Assembly (NCBI RefSeq): GCF_017591425.1
Contig: NW_024465885.1
Span: forward strand, 41,101,001 to 41,165,000
DNA: 64,000 bases
Source: Ochotona curzoniae
Taxonomy: Eukaryota > Chordata > Mammalia > Lagomorpha > Ochotonidae
Direction of reading: 5' to 3'
Part shown: positions 60,843 through 64,000 of the stretch, piece after piece
Layout of the letters: each line of letters begins with the position of its first letter
How positions within the stretch are numbered: the first letter of the stretch is position 1
Made by a program: the position numbers and the translations under genes
Notes under the pieces: generated by a model
What the model was told of the DNA's origin: nothing
What the model saw: only the letters and a program-made list of their open reading frames with translations
The model's database searches: none

Positions 60843-61131
60843 CGCGGTGGCGCAGTGGTTAAAGTCCTCGCCTTGCACGCCCAGGATCCCATATGGGCGC
60901 CGGTTCTATCCCAGCAGCCCCGCTTCCCTTCCAGCTCCCTGCCTGTGGCCCGGGACGGCCCAAAGCTTTGGGAACCTGCACCCGCGTGGGAGACCCGGAA
61001 GAGGCTCCTGGCTTCGGATTGGCATAGTATCGGCCGTTGTGCTCCCTTGGGGAGTGAATCATCGGACAGAAGAGCTTCCTCTCTGTATATCCACCTTTCC
61101 AATAAAAAAAATAATAAAAATAAATCTTTAA
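60843..61131 (+). mobile_element. Young CSINE, slightly 5'-truncated, with internal deletions
   Basis: Starts at CGCGGTGGCGCAGTGG, lacking the first 8-10 bases of full-length copies, and runs to CCAATAAAAAAAATAATAAAAATAAATC. Short deletions follow the B box (GGTTCTATCC) and fall after GTGGCCCGGGACGG, where the sequence AAAGCAGTCGAGG is missing. 14-base target duplication AAAAATATCTCCAT at 60829-60842 and 61132-61145. Confidence 0.96.
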
Positions 61132-61145
61132 AAAAATATCTCCAT

Positions 61146-61677
61146 TCATGTGTTTGAGTGGAAGAGAGACACAAAAAGGGGCAGAAACAGAGTTCCCATG
61201 TTGCGGTTGAATCCCCAAATACTTGCAGACACAATCGTGTGACCTATAAACCAGGCTACCAAGACAGCAAGAGCAGAAGCACAAGCCAGGTGTTCAGCGC
61301 AGGTGCACAGATATGAGACCCTGAAGTCTTAACTGCTCAGCAAATACGTAGCAAATGTGCAGATTTTGCTGCAAAGGTCCCATCTACACTGGAGGGAAAA
61401 GTTTTTTTTGTCATTTCATACGATGATCATATGATGTAATATAATAAATAAAATATTGAAAATGCATGTTAGCATCTGTCTTGCTTTTTATTCCTGTGTT
61501 AGTTAAAATATGCTGAAAATGGGCTTTTTTTATCATCAGAAATGGCAACTTAAAATGTATTTGAACATAAAGCTATGAGAGTGTTTATTTCTTCTTTTAA
61601 GGCTAACATTCTCTACTTCCATGCTCCATGTGGTATAGACAGTTTCAGAAAAACAAATGTAGAAGTGATGAAAGAAG
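61146..61677. other. Intergenic, nothing recognised
   Basis: No supported feature. 61150-61290 may hold a faint antisense SINE remnant. Confidence 0.4.
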
Positions 61678-61995
61678 AGGGGCATTTGGTGCAGCTGTTG
61701 GTTGACTTACCTCTTGGACAATCGGCATCCCACCTCACAGTGCCTGACTCAAGTCCACACCTGTGGTCCAGCTTCCTCCTAACACACAGCCTAGCACGCA
61801 GCAGAAGCATGGTTACAAGTACTGGAATCAGACCACCCCCGTAGATCTACATTGAACTCTGAGAGCTAGGCTTTAGCATGGCCCAGCCCTTGGGTTTTGT
61901 TGCAGACATTTGGGAGCAAATCAATGGGTGGAATAATCCCCGGTTTGTCTCTCTCTTTGTCTATTGTTTTAAATAAAATTGAAAATAAATAAATC
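61678..61995 (+). mobile_element. CSINE, old copy
   Basis: GTGCAGCTGTTGGTTGAC head, ATCGGCATCCCACCTCAC, TTTGGGAGCAAATCAATGGG, TTTTAAATAAAATTGAAAATAAAT tail. Confidence 0.68.
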
Positions 61996-62154
61996 ATACT
62001 AGCCTTCCTCACCTAAGTCTTCTTTTGAGCTTTGAAAAATAAACAAAATAATTAAAACTGAAAGGAATAAATTTTAGAAACATTCAATAAATATTCCTAC
62101 ACATTGCTATACAAGGTTGTACAACAATATTTATAGAAAGGTATTCTTTACAAT

Positions 62155-62493
62155 TAAAAAAAAGGACTCACTGATTTATCTGAAACTCAGACTCACAGAG
62201 CGGGAGGGAAAGAGGGAGAAGCAAGATGATGAATCTTCCATCCACTGTTTCACTTGCTAGATGGCTGCAGCAGCCAGGAATGGGACAGATTGAAGCTAAG
62301 AACTGAAGAGCTTTCTTTGGTTTTCCAACTTGGACTGGTAGGGGCCTAAGTACTCAGCTTTCCCAGGCCATTATCAGGAGGTAGGCCAGAAGTGGAGCAG
62401 GCAAGATACGAGCTGCCTCGTACGTGGACTGTAGGAATCACAGGCCCCACAGCTTTACCACTTTTGCTGCAATGCTGGTCCGCCCCCGCCCCC
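62155..62493 (-). mobile_element. CSINE, old copy
   Basis: Antisense: GAATCTTCCATCCACTGTTTC, TTTCCCAGGCCATTATCAGG, GTAGGCCAGAAGTGGAGC, TTGCTGCAATGCTGG head. Confidence 0.75.
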
Positions 62494-64000
62494 TACAAAT
62501 TTACATTATGGTAGAATCAAGAACATGAAACATAAAGAGAGGACAAGGACGTCAACAGGCAATGCAGGGGACATAATCTAATTTCTCCGGTTTTGACATG
62601 CAAAGTTGCAGGAATGTTGGAGAAGGCTAAGAAATTTGGGAGATGTAAGTAGATGGAATATGTAAAGCATGGAAGATTTAAATAGTTAGGACCTAATTGG
62701 GAATCTAGCTAAGATACAACATAAGAAGATAATAACTGGCATGTGAATGACAAGTACTTGAAGCACAGACATCCTGCTATCCTGGAGTGTCACTTAATTC
62801 TGTAGAATGATCATTGCTTGTATTATAGCCCACTCAAACTATGAAAACAATCTTGTAACTTGATGCTCTCAATCTATTTTATCTCCTATTTTCATCACTT
62901 AATAAAATAAATCTCCCATCTAGTGGTTCGATGGGAAGTTTGGTTTTGTACGTGAGGAGAATAAAATAACAATTATATGTTTACAAAGGAAATATAATTT
63001 AAAAATAAAGATTTTGATCCAGAAAATCTAGACAAAGAATACCTATATTTGTGAAACAATGCAGAACTTATCAGGACAAATAAACCAGTAAGACAGACAT
63101 ATACAAGCCAGACAAAACCAATATTCCAAACAAGTAAATCATAGATTTTTTTTTTATCACATTAGAATGAAGAATGTAATTGGATCCAAAAAACCTGATG
63201 TGACCCAGGGCTGAGATAGAATCTGAAGGTTCATTTGCATAGGATGTTTCAGCAGGCACACATAAGAAAGCTCTGAGTGCAGAGAAGAGATTATACCTTC
63301 TTTGTTCTTTTTCTTTCTTTCTTCCTTTTTAATTAGTCTGGAAGAAATGAGTTCTGAAGCAGAGAAGGGGTCAAGGGGCAGATGACCGGGAAGATATTTT
63401 CAGACCTGGAGAAGGCTGAGCAGACCTGTGTCCCATTTCCATCAAGAAGGAAGAGACAGGATGAGGGAAGAGACAGAGGAAGGAGAAACACGTGCACCAG
63501 TAACCCAGGGTTGACATAAGCCAACTTTCTGATTTTTTTCCATATAAAGAAGATCACTTCCTGTAAAAAAAAAGTTAGCAGTGTCAATTATTTTAGCTAA
63601 AGTTGTCTGAAGCTCTGACAATAGGATGTGGAATGGAAAATCACCCCTTCCTGGAACCTAAAGCTCAACTCCAAGTAACTTCAATACTTCATTTCCATAC
63701 TTTTTAGCATTGTTATAAAGTTTCTGTCTGCACTGAAAAAACATAAAGCAAATTCCCTCAAAAGGATCAGGTGCTAACACTGAGCCTTAAGTTACTTCTT
63801 TAGATAGACACGCATATTCATAAATGGCAATGTAGATACTTATTGAGACAGCTGTACATAATTACACAAAATAAGGTATTCAAAAGCATTGTGAATTTGC
63901 GAGTGTTCACTTCTGCCTATATGTTAAGAACTGCAATCTACATATTCATGTTGAATACAATTCAGTATTCAGTCATAATCCACTTCTTTTTAATCATTTC
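62494..64000. other. Intergenic, nothing recognised
   Basis: AT-rich sequence to the window end without a supported gene or repeat. Confidence 0.45.

Overview
This window is mammalian intergenic DNA holding part of a hair keratin-associated protein (KRTAP) cluster. It is AT-rich, its genes are single-exon and far apart, and most of the recognisable sequence is old or young retrotransposons. The commonest repeat is a tRNA-derived SINE with a TGGCGCAAGTGG A box, a GGTTCTAATCC B box and a 3' end reading TCTGTATATCTGNCTTTCCAATAAA. I recognise this as the lagomorph C-SINE (CSINE). The form of the youngest copies looks more like pika (Ochotona) than rabbit; lagomorph is fairly secure and pika is an inference.

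Three protein genes are supported. They are KRTAP27-1 (minus strand, about 7.9-8.5 kb), a KRTAP13-2-like gene (minus strand, about 32.2-32.7 kb) and a KRTAP13-1-like gene (plus strand, about 58.8-59.3 kb). Each is one uninterrupted exon with a TATA box 60-85 bases before the ATG. The two KRTAP13 genes also have a clear AATAAA signal. Order and strands match the human 21q22.1 cluster (27-1, 23-1, 13-2, 13-1), except that no KRTAP23-1 reading frame was found in the 24 kb where it should lie. The products are small matrix proteins of the hair shaft that are cross-linked to hair keratins by disulphides.

Layout. 1-7.5 kb: low-copy sequence with MIR fragments, a candidate solo LTR and one old CSINE. 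7.5-8.6 kb: KRTAP27-1. 8.6-31.5 kb: intergenic, with an L1 that looks 5'-inverted (12.2-13.0 kb), an antisense L1 (18.1-19.1 kb), an L1 3' end (20.4-20.9 kb), a 125-base tandem duplication and several CSINEs. 31.6-32.8 kb: a very young CSINE just beyond the polyadenylation signal of the KRTAP13-2-like gene. 36.5-38.15 kb: five CSINEs in a row, all on the minus strand. 38.15-40.9 and 46.45-48.4 kb: two copies of an unclassified G-rich element built from short degenerate units. 42.4-43.1 kb: an L1 3' end split by a CSINE. 49-58.5 kb: intergenic with further CSINEs. 58.7-59.6 kb: the KRTAP13-1-like gene. 59.6-64 kb: a TA/TG tract and more CSINEs.

I found no CRISPR array, operon, tRNA gene or other non-mammalian feature. 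Nothing here is a new biological system on present evidence. The best candidates for a second look are the pair of G-rich elements, the apparent loss of KRTAP23-1 and the young CSINE next to the KRTAP13-2-like 3' end.
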